From Polymorphobacter_B sp038225475 (GTDB lineage Bacteria > Pseudomonadota > Alphaproteobacteria > Sphingomonadales > Sphingomonadaceae), in contig JBBRRA010000001.1 of assembly GCA_038225475.1 (NCBI GenBank), positions 186,001 to 250,000 on the forward strand: a DNA stretch of 64,000 nucleotides, in the 5' to 3' direction. The notes below the pieces were generated by a model, which was not told where the DNA came from, made no database searches, and worked only from the letters and a program-made list of their open reading frames with translations. This document shows positions 52,765-61,481 of this stretch, piece after piece (position 1 is the first letter of the stretch; every line of letters begins with the position of its first letter). The position numbers and the translations under genes are program-made.

Positions 52765-53894
52765 CGATCGCGCCGTTCAGCCTGCCGATTGCCGAAGCCG
52801 AAGCCGCGTGGGTGCGCGACCGCGTCGCGAGCTTTCATTTTTTCGAGGAGCCGACCGACGCCGGTTGGGAATATGGCGCGAACCGGGCGTATATGGAACG
52901 GTTGCGCGCCTATTGGCTCGACAGCTTCGACTGGCCAGCGGCGGTCGCTGGCCTCAACCGGCATCGGCATCAGCGCGTCGAAGTCGAACCCGGTTACGCG
53001 CTTCACTGCATCCACGCACGGAGCCCGCGCGCCGATGCGCGGCCGCTGCTGATCGCGCATGGCTGGCCAGGATCGATCGTCGAGTTCGACGCAATCATCG
53101 AGCGGCTTGCCGATCCGGGCGATCCGGCCCTGCCAGCGTTCCATGTCGTCGCGCCGTCGCTCCCCGGCTATGCGTGGTCGGATAAGCCCGCCAGACCGAT
53201 CGGCCCGCGTGGCGTGGCGCGGCTATACGACAGCCTGATGGGCGCGCTCGGCTATGACCGCTTTGTCTATCAGGGCGGCGACTGGGGCAGCGTCATCGGC
53301 GGCTGGATGGGGCTCGATTCAGCGCGCGTGCAAGCGGTTCATCTCAGTGGCTATGGTCTGCGTAGCCCCGACATGACGCCCAAGACTCCCGAAGATGTCG
53401 CATGGGTCCAATGGGCGATGCGTGTGCGCGACACCGAAACCGCTTATCTGCAGCTGCAAGGCACCAAGCCGCAAAGCCTTGGCTTTGCGATGATGGACTC
53501 GCCAATGGGCGTGGCCGCTTGGTTCGTCGAAAAGTTCAATGGCTGGAGCGACCTGTCGGGAACGAGCAACGCCGAGCCACCGTTCAGCATGGACACACTG
53601 CTGACCAACATCATGATCTACCTGACGACTCGCAGTTTCAACACCGCAAGCTGGATCTACAAAGGCATGTTCCAGGAGGGCGGCTTTTCGATGCCCGCCG
53701 GACGGCGCGTCGAGGTGCCGGTCGGCGTTGCGGCGTTCCCGTTCGATCTGTTGGCGTTTCCGCCGCGCGCGATGGTCGAGCGTGGGTATAATGTCACGCA
53801 CTGGACAGCGATGCCGCGCGGCGGCCATTTTGCCAGCCTCGAGGAACCCGAGCTGTTCGTTGCCGATCTGCAGGCGTTCGCTGCGACGCTATGA
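52761..53894 (+). CDS. Epoxide hydrolase (microsomal EPHX1-like)
   Basis: 377-residue alpha/beta hydrolase with the N-terminal EHN lid domain of microsomal-type epoxide hydrolases. IAHGWPGSIVEFDAIIERL (oxyanion HGWPGS), VYQGGDWGSVIGGWMG with nucleophile Asp174, and PRGGHFASLEEPELF with the catalytic His. ATGA overlap with the GMC gene and ATGA overlap with lipB. Pairing with an alcohol dehydrogenase suggests degradation of an epoxide- or terpene-like compound; that is inference. Confidence 0.92.
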   Translation: MTIAPFSLPIAEAEAAWVRDRVASFHFFEEPTDAGWEYGANRAYMERLRAYWLDSFDWPAAVAGLNRHRHQRVEVEPGYALHCIHARSPRADARPLLIAHGWPGSIVEFDAIIERLADPGDPALPAFHVVAPSLPGYAWSDKPARPIGPRGVARLYDSLMGALGYDRFVYQGGDWGSVIGGWMGLDSARVQAVHLSGYGLRSPDMTPKTPEDVAWVQWAMRVRDTETAYLQLQGTKPQSLGFAMMDSPMGVAAWFVEKFNGWSDLSGTSNAEPPFSMDTLLTNIMIYLTTRSFNTASWIYKGMFQEGGFSMPAGRRVEVPVGVAAFPFDLLAFPPRAMVERGYNVTHWTAMPRGGHFASLEEPELFVADLQAFAATL

Positions 53895-54562
53895 ATGCGG
53901 GCGAGGTCGAATGGCGGGTAGCGTCCGCGCCGGTCGATTATCCAGCGGCGCTTGCGGTTATGGACGAACGCGTCGCTGCCATCCGCGCTGGAACCGCGCC
54001 CGAACTGATCTGGCTGGTCGAACATCCGCCACTTTACACCGCCGGAAGCAGCGCCAACGCCACCGAGCTGCTCGATGATACGCGGTTCCCGGTGTTCGAA
54101 ACCGGCCGCGGCGGACGCCATACTTATCACGGGCCAGGGCAGCGCGTTGTCTACATCATGCTCGATCTCGGTGCGCGCGGACGCGACCTTCGCCGCTTTG
54201 TAGCAGGGATCGAGCGCTGGATTATTGGCGCGCTGGCGCAATTTGGCGTCGCTGCCTTTGTCGCACCGGGGCGAATTGGCGTTTGGGTCGGTCACGACGC
54301 AGGCGAGGCCAAGATTGCTGCGATCGGCGTGCGCGTCCGGCATTGGATCACACTGCATGGCCTTTCGATCAATGTTGCCCCCGATCTGACGCATTTCAGC
54401 GGGATTGTGCCGTGCGGGCTTGCCGATTTTCCCGTTACGAGCCTTGCAGCGCTCGGCATTGCGTCGGGCGTCAGTGATGTCGATACGGCACTTTTTCAGG
54501 GCTTGGCGGGCTTTCTGAACGACCTTGCGAACCCGCTTGAGGGGCGCGATGTTTCTGGCTAA
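53891..54562 (+). CDS. lipB: Octanoyltransferase LipB
   Basis: Transfers octanoate from acyl carrier protein to lipoyl domains such as GcvH and 2-oxoacid dehydrogenase E2. 223 residues: LIWLVEHPPLYTAGSSA, GRGGRHTYHGPGQRVVYIMLDL, EAKIAAIGVRVR (Lys) and SGIVPCGL with the thioester Cys. Unexpectedly it is the third gene of a catabolic-looking operon, with a 4-bp overlap to the epoxide hydrolase. Confidence 0.96.
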   Translation: MNAGEVEWRVASAPVDYPAALAVMDERVAAIRAGTAPELIWLVEHPPLYTAGSSANATELLDDTRFPVFETGRGGRHTYHGPGQRVVYIMLDLGARGRDLRRFVAGIERWIIGALAQFGVAAFVAPGRIGVWVGHDAGEAKIAAIGVRVRHWITLHGLSINVAPDLTHFSGIVPCGLADFPVTSLAALGIASGVSDVDTALFQGLAGFLNDLANPLEGRDVSG

Positions 54563-54565
54563 TGT
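54537..54565 (+). promoter_or_regulatory. Putative promoter of the Thr/Ala-rich lipoprotein gene
   Basis: -35 TTGAGG (54537-54542), 17-bp spacer, -10 TAATGT (54560-54565), overlapping the end of lipB. Start of transcription near 54572 would give a 65-base leader. Confidence 0.45.
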
Positions 54566-54638
54566 CCACCTCGGTTAGGGGATAAGGGCTGAACCGAAAC
54601 CACGATATCTAGCTCAGACAATAATGAAGGAGTCGAAG

Positions 54639-54947
54639 ATGGGTGACATTGCCATGAAGCTGAAGACTGTTGCGCTGGTTGCCGGTGTTGCGCTCGCCGT
54701 CGTTGCTTGCGGCGACAAGAAGGCTGCCGACACGAACACGGTGACCACGACGACGACCACCGACACGACGACTGCTCCGGCTGCCGCGCCGGCTGCTGCT
54801 CCGGCTGACACGACCACGACCGATGCCACCACGACCGCACCGGCCGCTGGTGCCGCCGATGCAGCCGCGACTGCGCCGGCCGCTGACTCGATGGCTGCCG
54901 ACAGCAAGACCACGAGCACCACGACGACCGACACGACCAAGAAGTAA
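54639..54947 (+). CDS. Small Thr/Ala/Pro-rich lipoprotein
   Basis: 102 residues from ATG 54639, placed by the AAGGAG ribosome site at 54627-54632. Signal MKLKTVALVAGVALAVVAC with Cys24 as lipid site, then GDKKAADTNTV and a low-complexity stretch of Thr/Asp/Ala/Pro (runs of TTTTT, APAAAPAAAPA) ending in DTTKK. Probably a flexible outer-membrane or periplasmic lipoprotein. Function unknown. A strong terminator follows directly, suggesting an abundant monocistronic mRNA. Confidence 0.85.
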   Translation: MGDIAMKLKTVALVAGVALAVVACGDKKAADTNTVTTTTTTDTTTAPAAAPAAAPADTTTTDATTTAPAAGAADAAATAPAADSMAADSKTTSTTTTDTTKK

Positions 54948-54970
54948 GCGGTCGGATCGACGTTGATCGG

Positions 54971-55002
54971 AAGGGCCGCCGCGTTGGCGGCCCTTCTTTT
55001 TT
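54971..55002 (+). terminator. Rho-independent terminator after the small lipoprotein
   Basis: Perfect 10-bp stem AAGGGCCGCC / GGCGGCCCTT with loop GCGTT followed by CTTTTTT. The clearest intrinsic terminator in the window. Confidence 0.93.
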
Positions 55003-55036
55003 GGGCGTAAATGCGCCCTTGTTGGGGAGAGATGCT

Positions 55037-55336
55037 ATGAGCCTCGATCAAATCACCGACCAGATGCGGACACGCGTCGGTGCCAGCGCCGGCTTGAAGA
55101 AGTCGGTGAAATTCGATTTCGGAGCCGACGGCGTCGTCCGGATCGACGACACCGTTTCGCCGGCCGTGGTCGATAACCAGGACACCCCGGTCGATTGCAC
55201 CGTCAAGGTAGCGATGAGCGACTTCATCGACATGGCCAGTGGCAAGCAGAACCCGCAGATGGCGTTCATGATGGGCAAGCTCAAGATCGATGGCGACATG
55301 TCGGTTGCCATGCAGCTTGGCAGCATCCTAGGCTGA
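55037..55336 (+). CDS. SCP2 sterol-binding-domain protein
   Basis: 99 residues from ATG 55037 (GGGGAGAG ribosome site): a single SCP2-like domain with VKFDFGADGVVRIDD, CTVKVAMSDFIDMASGKQNPQMAFMMGKLKIDGDM and AMQLGSIL. Such small proteins bind lipids or acyl chains; the partner is unknown. Followed by a 22-bp perfect palindrome. Confidence 0.92.
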   Translation: MSLDQITDQMRTRVGASAGLKKSVKFDFGADGVVRIDDTVSPAVVDNQDTPVDCTVKVAMSDFIDMASGKQNPQMAFMMGKLKIDGDMSVAMQLGSILG

Positions 55337-55340
55337 GCAT

Positions 55341-55362
55341 GGGTGTCGCCCGGGCGACACCC
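55341..55362 (+). terminator. 22-bp perfect palindrome after the SCP2-like gene
   Basis: Arms GGGTGTCGCCC and GGGCGACACCC, contiguous, five bases after the stop codon. As RNA it gives a stable GC-rich hairpin, but no U-run follows, so it may be a processing or pausing element or a weak terminator. Confidence 0.45.
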
Positions 55363-55428
55363 AGCGCAGGTTATCGCTTACTCCATGGGCATTGGCGCGA
55401 GTATGTTTGCCAAGGTCGGGATCCGGTC

Positions 55429-56082
55429 ATGAATCGACACCAGTTCTTTCTTGCGCTCCTCGGCTGTTCGCTGATGGGCGCGCCTTCGATTGTGCTCGCC
55501 GCGAAAGCCAAGCCGACGACCACGCGAAAGTCGAACCGCCGGCCCGCTCCGCCGCCCGTCGAAGCAGCGGAGCCGGCATCGGCGATCACGCTCGACGCCA
55601 ACGGCCTGATGACCCCGGCCGAAGTCCAGCTGCGGCCGATGAAAGCGCCTGAAGCGATCGCAAATGCGGTTTGGAGCCTGCGTGCGGCACTTAATATTGC
55701 TGCGCTGCAGTGCCAATTCTCGCCATTTCTGGCTAGTGTGAACCTGTATAACGCGCTGCTGCGGCAGCATGGCGATGAGTTCGATCGCGCCCGCTTGACG
55801 ATGATCAGCCATTTCGCCCGCTATGACGGGGCGCGCGCGCAGAACAGTTTCGATCAATATACGACACGCACTTATAACAGTTTTTCGACGCTCGATGCGC
55901 AGCTCGCTTTTTGCGACCGCGCGGCGCTCGTGGCGCGCGAGCTGCTGACTGTACCGAAAGGCGCTCTTGCGCCGATCGCCAAGGATCGCACCGCGACGAT
56001 CCGCGCGGCGCTTGTACCGGTATCGCCGCTGGCGTTTCTTGGCGCGGTCGATATCACGCCACTGGATCTACCGCCGCTCTGA
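55429..56082 (+). CDS. Exported protein of unknown function
   Basis: 217 residues with a signal peptide (FFLALLGCSLMGAPSIVLAA), a basic Pro-rich linker (about 26-45), then a helical domain (EAIANAVWSLRAALNIAALQCQF, LASVNLYNALLRQHGDEFDRA, HFARYDGARAQNSFDQYTTR, LDAQLAFCDRAALVARELL). Two Cys (95 and 162) could form a disulfide. I do not recognise a named family, though the helical part looks like proteins often seen in sphingomonads. Ends before a bidirectional terminator. Confidence 0.8.
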   Translation: MNRHQFFLALLGCSLMGAPSIVLAAKAKPTTTRKSNRRPAPPPVEAAEPASAITLDANGLMTPAEVQLRPMKAPEAIANAVWSLRAALNIAALQCQFSPFLASVNLYNALLRQHGDEFDRARLTMISHFARYDGARAQNSFDQYTTRTYNSFSTLDAQLAFCDRAALVARELLTVPKGALAPIAKDRTATIRAALVPVSPLAFLGAVDITPLDLPPL

Positions 56083-56130
56083 CGATTACGTCGAGCGGGT
56101 TTGATTTCGTTGACCACCTGACCACAAATG

Positions 56131-56160
56131 AAAAGGGCCGCTCGTGAAAGCGGCCCTTTC
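56131..56160. terminator. Bidirectional terminator between exported-protein and OmpA genes
   Basis: 11-bp stem AAAGGGCCGCT / AGCGGCCCTTT with loop CGTGAA (56132-56159). Short T-rich ends on both strands let it serve the convergent genes on either side. The core AAGGGCCGC is shared with the terminator at 54971. Confidence 0.85.
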
Positions 56161-56180
56161 CGTTTGTCCACGCGGACGAG

Positions 56181-57353
56181 TTACTGCGGCGTGCAGGGAC
56201 CCGTTGCCGGTGCAGGCGTGCCACCGAAGGTGATTTCCACGCGCCGGTTCTGCGGCTCGCGGACGCCGTCGGCCGTATCGACCAGCGGACGGGTTTCACC
56301 AAAGGCTTCGGTCGTGATGACGTTATCGGCGACACCCTTGCCAACCATGTAACGCTTCACGGCATCGGCGCGACGCTGCGAAAGTGCCTGGTTATAGCTT
56401 TCGGTACCCGACTTGTCGGTGTGACCCGCAAGCACGACACTCGTCTGGCCGGTCGCGGCATATTGCGCGGCGGCACGATCGAGGATCGCCGCTGCTTCAG
56501 CCGTGATTACCGAACGATCCCAGTCGAAGAACACCAGGAACGGTCCCGGAGTGACCGCAGCAGGCGGGCACGGCGGCAGCGGAGCGGGCGGCGGCGGCGG
56601 GGGCGGAGGAGGCGGCGGCGGCGGCGGAGCCGCATCTTCACCGAAGCGATAGGTCAGGCTCGCGAGCAGGCTGTGGCTGCGATACCGATCATTCAGCTGC
56701 GCACCGTTGACCGTAAAGGTCCGGATGTTCTGCACGTTAAAGAAACGGTACTTCAGGCCGAGGTCGACATGCTGCGTGAGCGGCTTGGTGATACCGGCGA
56801 CCAGCTGCCACGCAAAGCGCGTGTCGCTGTCGTCGGTGAACTGCGGACCAGCAGTAACCAGCGCATAGTGGCTCTGCTTGACGCGTGCGACGCCGACGCC
56901 GCCGCCGACGAAGCCGCCGATCGAACCGACTTCCGAGCTGCCGAAATCGATCAAACCGTTGGTCATGAACGACAGGACGCGCTCGTGGCCGTCGGAAACA
57001 TAGCTGCCCAGCGGCGGCGTACCGAACGCATTGCCATACGGGATCGCCGGGATACCGCCAGCCAGCACCGTGATGTGGTTGAGCTTGTTTTCCTTGTAGC
57101 CGACTTCGAATTCAGCACGGAACGCGCCGAAGTCGTAGCCGATGACGCCATCGACATCCAAACCGGTGTCTGCCTTGACCCTGAAGGCATTGTTCGTCGT
57201 AATGCCCGCTGTCGAGGTGATCTTATAGTCCTGGTTTTCGGCCAGAATGGCACCGGCATCGATGCCGACATACCAGGCCTGAGCCGGCCTCGCCAATGTT
57301 GGGCTGGCCAATGCTGTGGTGGCCAACGCCAAAGCCACGGCTAAATTCCGCAT
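56181..57353 (-). CDS. OmpA-family outer-membrane porin
   Basis: 390 residues: signal peptide to about Ala26, N-terminal eight-strand barrel (about 27-238; alternating aromatic strands such as WYVGIDAGAIL and SLLASLTYRFG), a linker with 14 consecutive Pro (243-256), and a C-terminal peptidoglycan-binding OmpA domain (about 270-380) with FFDWDRSVITAEA, LAGHTDKSGTESYNQALSQRRADAV and EPQNRRVEI. ATG 57353 after AAGGGGAA. Anchors outer membrane to cell wall. Probably highly expressed; own unit between the GTA cluster and the terminator at 56131. Confidence 0.95.
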   Translation of the reverse strand: MRNLAVALALATTALASPTLARPAQAWYVGIDAGAILAENQDYKITSTAGITTNNAFRVKADTGLDVDGVIGYDFGAFRAEFEVGYKENKLNHITVLAGGIPAIPYGNAFGTPPLGSYVSDGHERVLSFMTNGLIDFGSSEVGSIGGFVGGGVGVARVKQSHYALVTAGPQFTDDSDTRFAWQLVAGITKPLTQHVDLGLKYRFFNVQNIRTFTVNGAQLNDRYRSHSLLASLTYRFGEDAAPPPPPPPPPPPPPPAPLPPCPPAAVTPGPFLVFFDWDRSVITAEAAAILDRAAAQYAATGQTSVVLAGHTDKSGTESYNQALSQRRADAVKRYMVGKGVADNVITTEAFGETRPLVDTADGVREPQNRRVEITFGGTPAPATGPCTPQ

Positions 57354-57492
57354 GTTGTTCCCCTTTCTCGGTAGAGTGTCATAGGAAGTGCCCCAACGCT
57401 CTAACTCACCGAATATACCCATGCAAGCGTGGATTGGCTGCGAATGTAACCCAGAAAGCACAGTTGTCGGTTAACTAACCTATACCCGTTGC

Positions 57493-57990
57493 TCAGGTGG
57501 AGAGCAATCCAAGGCTGCGCAGCGCGCCCAGAATGGCCGCTACACCTGCACGCGCCTCGACATCGACGACGCTGCCACCGCGCGGGTCGGCGATTGCTGC
57601 AGCCGGGGTTCCGAGCACTGTTCGGCCGCCGATCGAAAGCGTTTTAACGGGCCAGTTACCAATCGCCCAGCCCCCTTGACTGAACAGTGCGAACACCCCC
57701 GCCGCCTTGACCCATGCGGTACAGCCGTCGCTCGGCACGATCTCGGTCCAACCTGCGCTGGTAAAAGCCATCAAATGCGTGCTGCGCGTCGCCCACGCCC
57801 CGGTCGCCCCGGCGGCAACGATCCAGCTTTGGCCCACGATCGGCGTCAGCGGCGGCGCCGCCAGGATGTCGTCCACGGCCAGATGCAGCAGCGTGTCGAT
57901 CGCCGCGACAGCATCATTATGCGTTACGTCTTTCTGCGCCTGACCCGTCTGGATCAACGGCAGAGCGAAGCGGTCGGTGGCGTCTGCCAT
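57493..57990 (-). CDS. DUF2793 phage/GTA-type protein
   Basis: 165 residues from ATG 57990 (AAAGGAAAG ribosome site): FALPLIQTGQAQKDVTHNDAVAAIDTLLHLAV and PPLTPIVGQSWIVAAGATGAW, the start of DUF2793 proteins, which occur at the end of prophage or GTA tail modules in alphaproteobacteria. Possible fibre or baseplate accessory. Last gene of the leftward tail cluster, 17 bp after the gp15-like gene. Confidence 0.9.
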   Translation of the reverse strand: MADATDRFALPLIQTGQAQKDVTHNDAVAAIDTLLHLAVDDILAAPPLTPIVGQSWIVAAGATGAWATRSTHLMAFTSAGWTEIVPSDGCTAWVKAAGVFALFSQGGWAIGNWPVKTLSIGGRTVLGTPAAAIADPRGGSVVDVEARAGVAAILGALRSLGLLST

Positions 57991-58007
57991 GGTTCTTTCC
58001 TTTGCGA

Positions 58008-60236
58008 TTATAAGCCGTTGCCGAGTGCGATTTCGAGCGCGCTTGCCGCACCCTGCCCTGCAATCGCGCTTCGTTGAGCGACGAAAGCCTGTAGGCGGAG
58101 CGCACTTGCACCGCCGTCGGCGGCAAACGCGGCGGCAGGATAAAGCCACGCGGCCGCCCCAAGCTGGAGCTTGCGCACGCTGCGGCCATCGAGATGGACA
58201 TCGAGGTCGTACGCTTCGGTTTCCTCGGCGAGCGGCGCGTCGGCGCCGTCAAGCCAGCCGAAGCCGGCGCGGCTGCGGCGCGTCCAGCCGAACAGCCAGT
58301 CGCCGTTCGTTGTTCGGGTCGCTGAAAAATGTACCGGCGCCGGGGGCAACAGCGCTCGGCCGACGATCACTGCGTCGGCCGGGGTGACCAGCGCGAGATC
58401 ATCGCCCGGCCCGGCAGCCTTCCAGCGCAAGGTCGTGCCGATCGCTTCGGGCGGCGGATCGAACGCCGCCATCCGGTCGGTATCGAGCAACACGAAACGT
58501 GCGCCGGCAGCATGTGCCACGGCCACGGTCGCGCGGCGGCCACGGAGCCAGCCGCTCAATCGAAACCGGCCGCGCGCAATTGCCTCGGCAGCCGTGAACT
58601 GGACAATTTCGTCGCCGATGAGTGCCAGATTGGCACCTGCAAGCACGGCAGCAGAAGTGCGACTTTCAAGCCACATGCCAGTCTCGAGTAGGCCGATTTC
58701 GACACTATCCGACCGGTTCCAGCGATCTTCGGCGGACTTTGCCAGCGGTGCCAACAGCTGTCCCATGATCGTCGGCAAGCCAATCGTCGCAGCGACCGCA
58801 TAGCTGTCGCCGGCATCGGCGCTGACAAGGACATCGGCACGCTGCCACCCGGCGCTGGCCCCTGCTGCCGCCAACCAGAGCCGCGGGGTCATCGGCAGCG
58901 CCGCCGCGAGCGGCGGCAGATCGAGGACATGCAGTGTCGTCGGACCGGCAGGCGGCGGCAGCGTCGCTGGCGGCCGCCCGCCGTCGGCACTGCGCATCCC
59001 GCCGGCGACTGCTGCAGGCACCGCTTCGACCGCCAGCTCGAAGACCATGCCGACGCAGGTCGATCGGCGGATGCGCCACGGCTGCCCGCCCTGTCCGGCG
59101 ACGATGACATCGCCAACGCGCAGCTGAGCATAGCGCCAGGGCAAGGTGATGTCTGCGGTCGTCCGCCGCGCGATCGACCGCGCCAGTACCTGTTCGGCAA
59201 GGCGCTTGGCACTTCCGGGGTCGAGCGACGCGGCAAGATCAAGCTGCCGTGCATGCGTTGCCGGATTGCGCCGCACCGCGCGCTGCAATCCGAACTGATA
59301 ATCGCGCGCCGGGTCCGAAAACCCGACCGTGATACAATCGCTGATCGTCGCCGCTGCGGCGCGGTGATCGGTGCGCTGCGCGTGGTGTTTGCCCGGCAAG
59401 GCGGCACCCAGATCCTTGTCATCCACCGGCGTCGATGTCGCCGGCGGGCCCGATGCCACCACGAGCGCGCTGCCGTCGTCGACAAAAGTCAGGTCGGCGA
59501 TCTCGAGCAGCGGCTCGAACTGCGTGCGCACCGTGCCCGCGCGGCCAGCGACGAAACCCTGCACCGCCATGTCCATCACGGCGACGCTGACCGACGCGAG
59601 ATCACCGCACAGGTCTGCAGCGATCGTGCGCATCGACACCGCCGTGCCGCCGTCGGCGATGACCTCGAATGTCAGGTTGGGGATCCGGTTGGCGAAATCG
59701 GCGAGCGGCAGGTCATCGAAGACGACATAGGCGAGCCCGCGATAAGCGGGCGTCTGGCCGATGCCCTCCGCCGCCACGATCAGCGGATCGGCCACCTGCG
59801 CTTCGCTGCCAAGGTGCGTGCGCACGATCGCGGGAAAGTGATAGACGCCGCCCCCGTCGCGCAGCAGCTTGCCATCGGCCCAGATGCGGCCGATCGCGGT
59901 AATCGGCCGTGCCGAAACCGCGACGGCGAACGACGCCGAATAACTGTAAGTGTTGGTTGCCGGTCCGCGCTTGCCGCCGCCCGAATGCTGAACCGACTCG
60001 CGGATCCCCGACGACCAGATCACATTGCCCGCGACGCGCATGCGCCCGTATAGCCGCGGCAACGCCTGCCCATAGGCCGAGCTTTGCACTGCAAGATCGG
60101 TCAATCGCGGGCCGTCGCGCGCTGCCCCGGAGCCGAAGATCGCCCGGTCGGCAACACCGCCGACAAGGCTGCCGACCAGCCCGCCGATCGGGCCGCCGAG
60201 CGCCCGACCGACGGTGCCGAGAATGAGCGTCGCCAT
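58008..60236 (-). CDS. GTA gp15-like tail hub/host-specificity protein, short form
   Basis: 742 residues. The N-terminus (ATLILGTVGRALGGPIGGLVGSLVGG, LPRLYGRMRVAGNVIWSSGI, YSYSASFAVAVSARPITAIGRIWADG, YRGLAYVVFDDLPLADFANRIPNLTFEV) matches the start of Rhodobacter GTA gp15-type proteins. It then runs into phage-tail-3-like sequence (about 230-430) and a beta-rich C-terminus. Family members are often about 1300 residues with a central TIM-barrel domain, which I cannot find here. One base separates it from the NlpC/P60 gene. Confidence 0.9.
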   Translation of the reverse strand: MATLILGTVGRALGGPIGGLVGSLVGGVADRAIFGSGAARDGPRLTDLAVQSSAYGQALPRLYGRMRVAGNVIWSSGIRESVQHSGGGKRGPATNTYSYSASFAVAVSARPITAIGRIWADGKLLRDGGGVYHFPAIVRTHLGSEAQVADPLIVAAEGIGQTPAYRGLAYVVFDDLPLADFANRIPNLTFEVIADGGTAVSMRTIAADLCGDLASVSVAVMDMAVQGFVAGRAGTVRTQFEPLLEIADLTFVDDGSALVVASGPPATSTPVDDKDLGAALPGKHHAQRTDHRAAAATISDCITVGFSDPARDYQFGLQRAVRRNPATHARQLDLAASLDPGSAKRLAEQVLARSIARRTTADITLPWRYAQLRVGDVIVAGQGGQPWRIRRSTCVGMVFELAVEAVPAAVAGGMRSADGGRPPATLPPPAGPTTLHVLDLPPLAAALPMTPRLWLAAAGASAGWQRADVLVSADAGDSYAVAATIGLPTIMGQLLAPLAKSAEDRWNRSDSVEIGLLETGMWLESRTSAAVLAGANLALIGDEIVQFTAAEAIARGRFRLSGWLRGRRATVAVAHAAGARFVLLDTDRMAAFDPPPEAIGTTLRWKAAGPGDDLALVTPADAVIVGRALLPPAPVHFSATRTTNGDWLFGWTRRSRAGFGWLDGADAPLAEETEAYDLDVHLDGRSVRKLQLGAAAWLYPAAAFAADGGASALRLQAFVAQRSAIAGQGAASALEIALGNGL

Positions 60237-60237
60237 G

Positions 60238-60642
60238 TCAGTTCGCCTCCGGCAGTCGCCACGCGGCGATTGTCACCCACGCTGGATCGGCCGGAGCCTC
60301 GACCACGCGCGCCAGCCCGGCGTGGGCATGAACCAACCCGGCATCGGTCACGACGGCGAGGTGACGGCGGCCGGTCGCAGGGGCAACCACGAGCAGGTCG
60401 CCCGGCTGCGCGACCGCGACTTCGGTGCAGCGGCGCGCGAGTTCGGCATCGAGCCGCGCTTCATTGTCGCCAGATAGCGCATAGGCGGGCAGGTCGAACG
60501 CGCCCGCGCCTGCGGCCTGTGCCGCAACCAGCGCGACGCCGACACAGTCGAGGCCGACGCCCGGCAGGCGCCCCTGTGCCCGGAACCGCGTGCCGACGCA
60601 CGCGCGTGCAGCCGCGATGATCGCGGCGGATTTCGAATGCAT
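60238..60642 (-). CDS. GTA gp14-like NlpC/P60 peptidase
   Basis: 134 residues from ATG 60642 (MHSKSAAIIAAARACVG). Cysteine peptidase of NlpC/P60 type: GVGLDCVGVALVAA (Cys33), GRRHLAVVTD (His94) and LVHAHAGLARVV. In GTAs this protein digests peptidoglycan at the tail tip during DNA delivery. Sits between the DUF2163 and gp15-like genes in the canonical order. Confidence 0.93.
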   Translation of the reverse strand: MHSKSAAIIAAARACVGTRFRAQGRLPGVGLDCVGVALVAAQAAGAGAFDLPAYALSGDNEARLDAELARRCTEVAVAQPGDLLVVAPATGRRHLAVVTDAGLVHAHAGLARVVEAPADPAWVTIAAWRLPEAN

Positions 60643-60658
60643 GGGCAAGCCTCGCTGG

Positions 60659-61480
60659 TCAGACGCCGGGAAATTGGGTGAGTATGTCGGCACCGGGCAC
60701 ATGCGGTTCGCCGCGAAAGTTGAGCGCGTTGCCGAACCGCGCAGTACAGGTTGCAAACCGCTTGTCGCAGCCTTCGCGGAGCGTCAGCCGCGTGCCCGGC
60801 AGCAATGGCTGCGGCAGCGGCTCGAACAACACGAGCGTACCCGCGCCAGTCGCCGCAATGCGCGCATCGATGCCCGCGTTGCCGCCGCTTATTGCGCGCA
60901 GTCGCCCCTGCGCAAACCGGCCAAGCTCGCCCGCCACGCCCGTGACAGTCACGGTCACCGCGTCGGACATCGCCGTCACCTCCGCGCCAACCGTCAGCGG
61001 CGCAAGATCGACACGGCAGCGCGCATCGCCCAGTTCGGCGCGGCACTCGGGCGAACACAGCTCGATGCAGGTCGCCTCGAACGCCGCCGTCGGCCCACGC
61101 AGCGTCGCGGTGAAGCTGCCTCCGGTCGCGGTCAGCTGGCGGGTCACATCGCCCAGCGTACCGCGCGCCAATGGCTGCCGCCCGCCGCCGGGATCGGTCC
61201 AGTCGATCAGGAACAGCGCGACCTGCGCACCGTCGAACCGCCCGGCGGCAAGGTCGGCGGCGGTAATCGCATCGGCGGTCAACGCACCGGCGACTTCCAT
61301 CGTATCGACATCGATGCCGTCGGTCACCGCCACCGCCGAAGGTGCCATGCCGGGCGATGCGGCAAAGCACAGCCCGTCGATCCACAGCGCGCGGTCGTGC
61401 GTGGTAAACCCCAGCACGACACCATCGCTGCGCGCGATCCGCCAGCATAGCGCCAGCTTGGTCAGGTCACCGGTCAGCAT
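60659..61480 (-). CDS. GTA gp13-like DUF2163 protein
   Basis: 273 residues: ALCWRIARSDGVVLGFTTHDRAL, AVTDGIDVDTMEVAGALTADAIT, GRFDGAQVALFLIDWTDP and the Cys-rich C-terminus (CIELCSPECRAELGDARC, REGCDKRFATCTARFGNALNFRG) identify the DUF2163/phage BR0599 family, a tail distal or baseplate hub subunit with a metal or iron-sulfur site in GTA structures. One base after the DUF2460 gene. Confidence 0.94.
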   Translation of the reverse strand: MLTGDLTKLALCWRIARSDGVVLGFTTHDRALWIDGLCFAASPGMAPSAVAVTDGIDVDTMEVAGALTADAITAADLAAGRFDGAQVALFLIDWTDPGGGRQPLARGTLGDVTRQLTATGGSFTATLRGPTAAFEATCIELCSPECRAELGDARCRVDLAPLTVGAEVTAMSDAVTVTVTGVAGELGRFAQGRLRAISGGNAGIDARIAATGAGTLVLFEPLPQPLLPGTRLTLREGCDKRFATCTARFGNALNFRGEPHVPGADILTQFPGV

Positions 61481-61481
61481 G

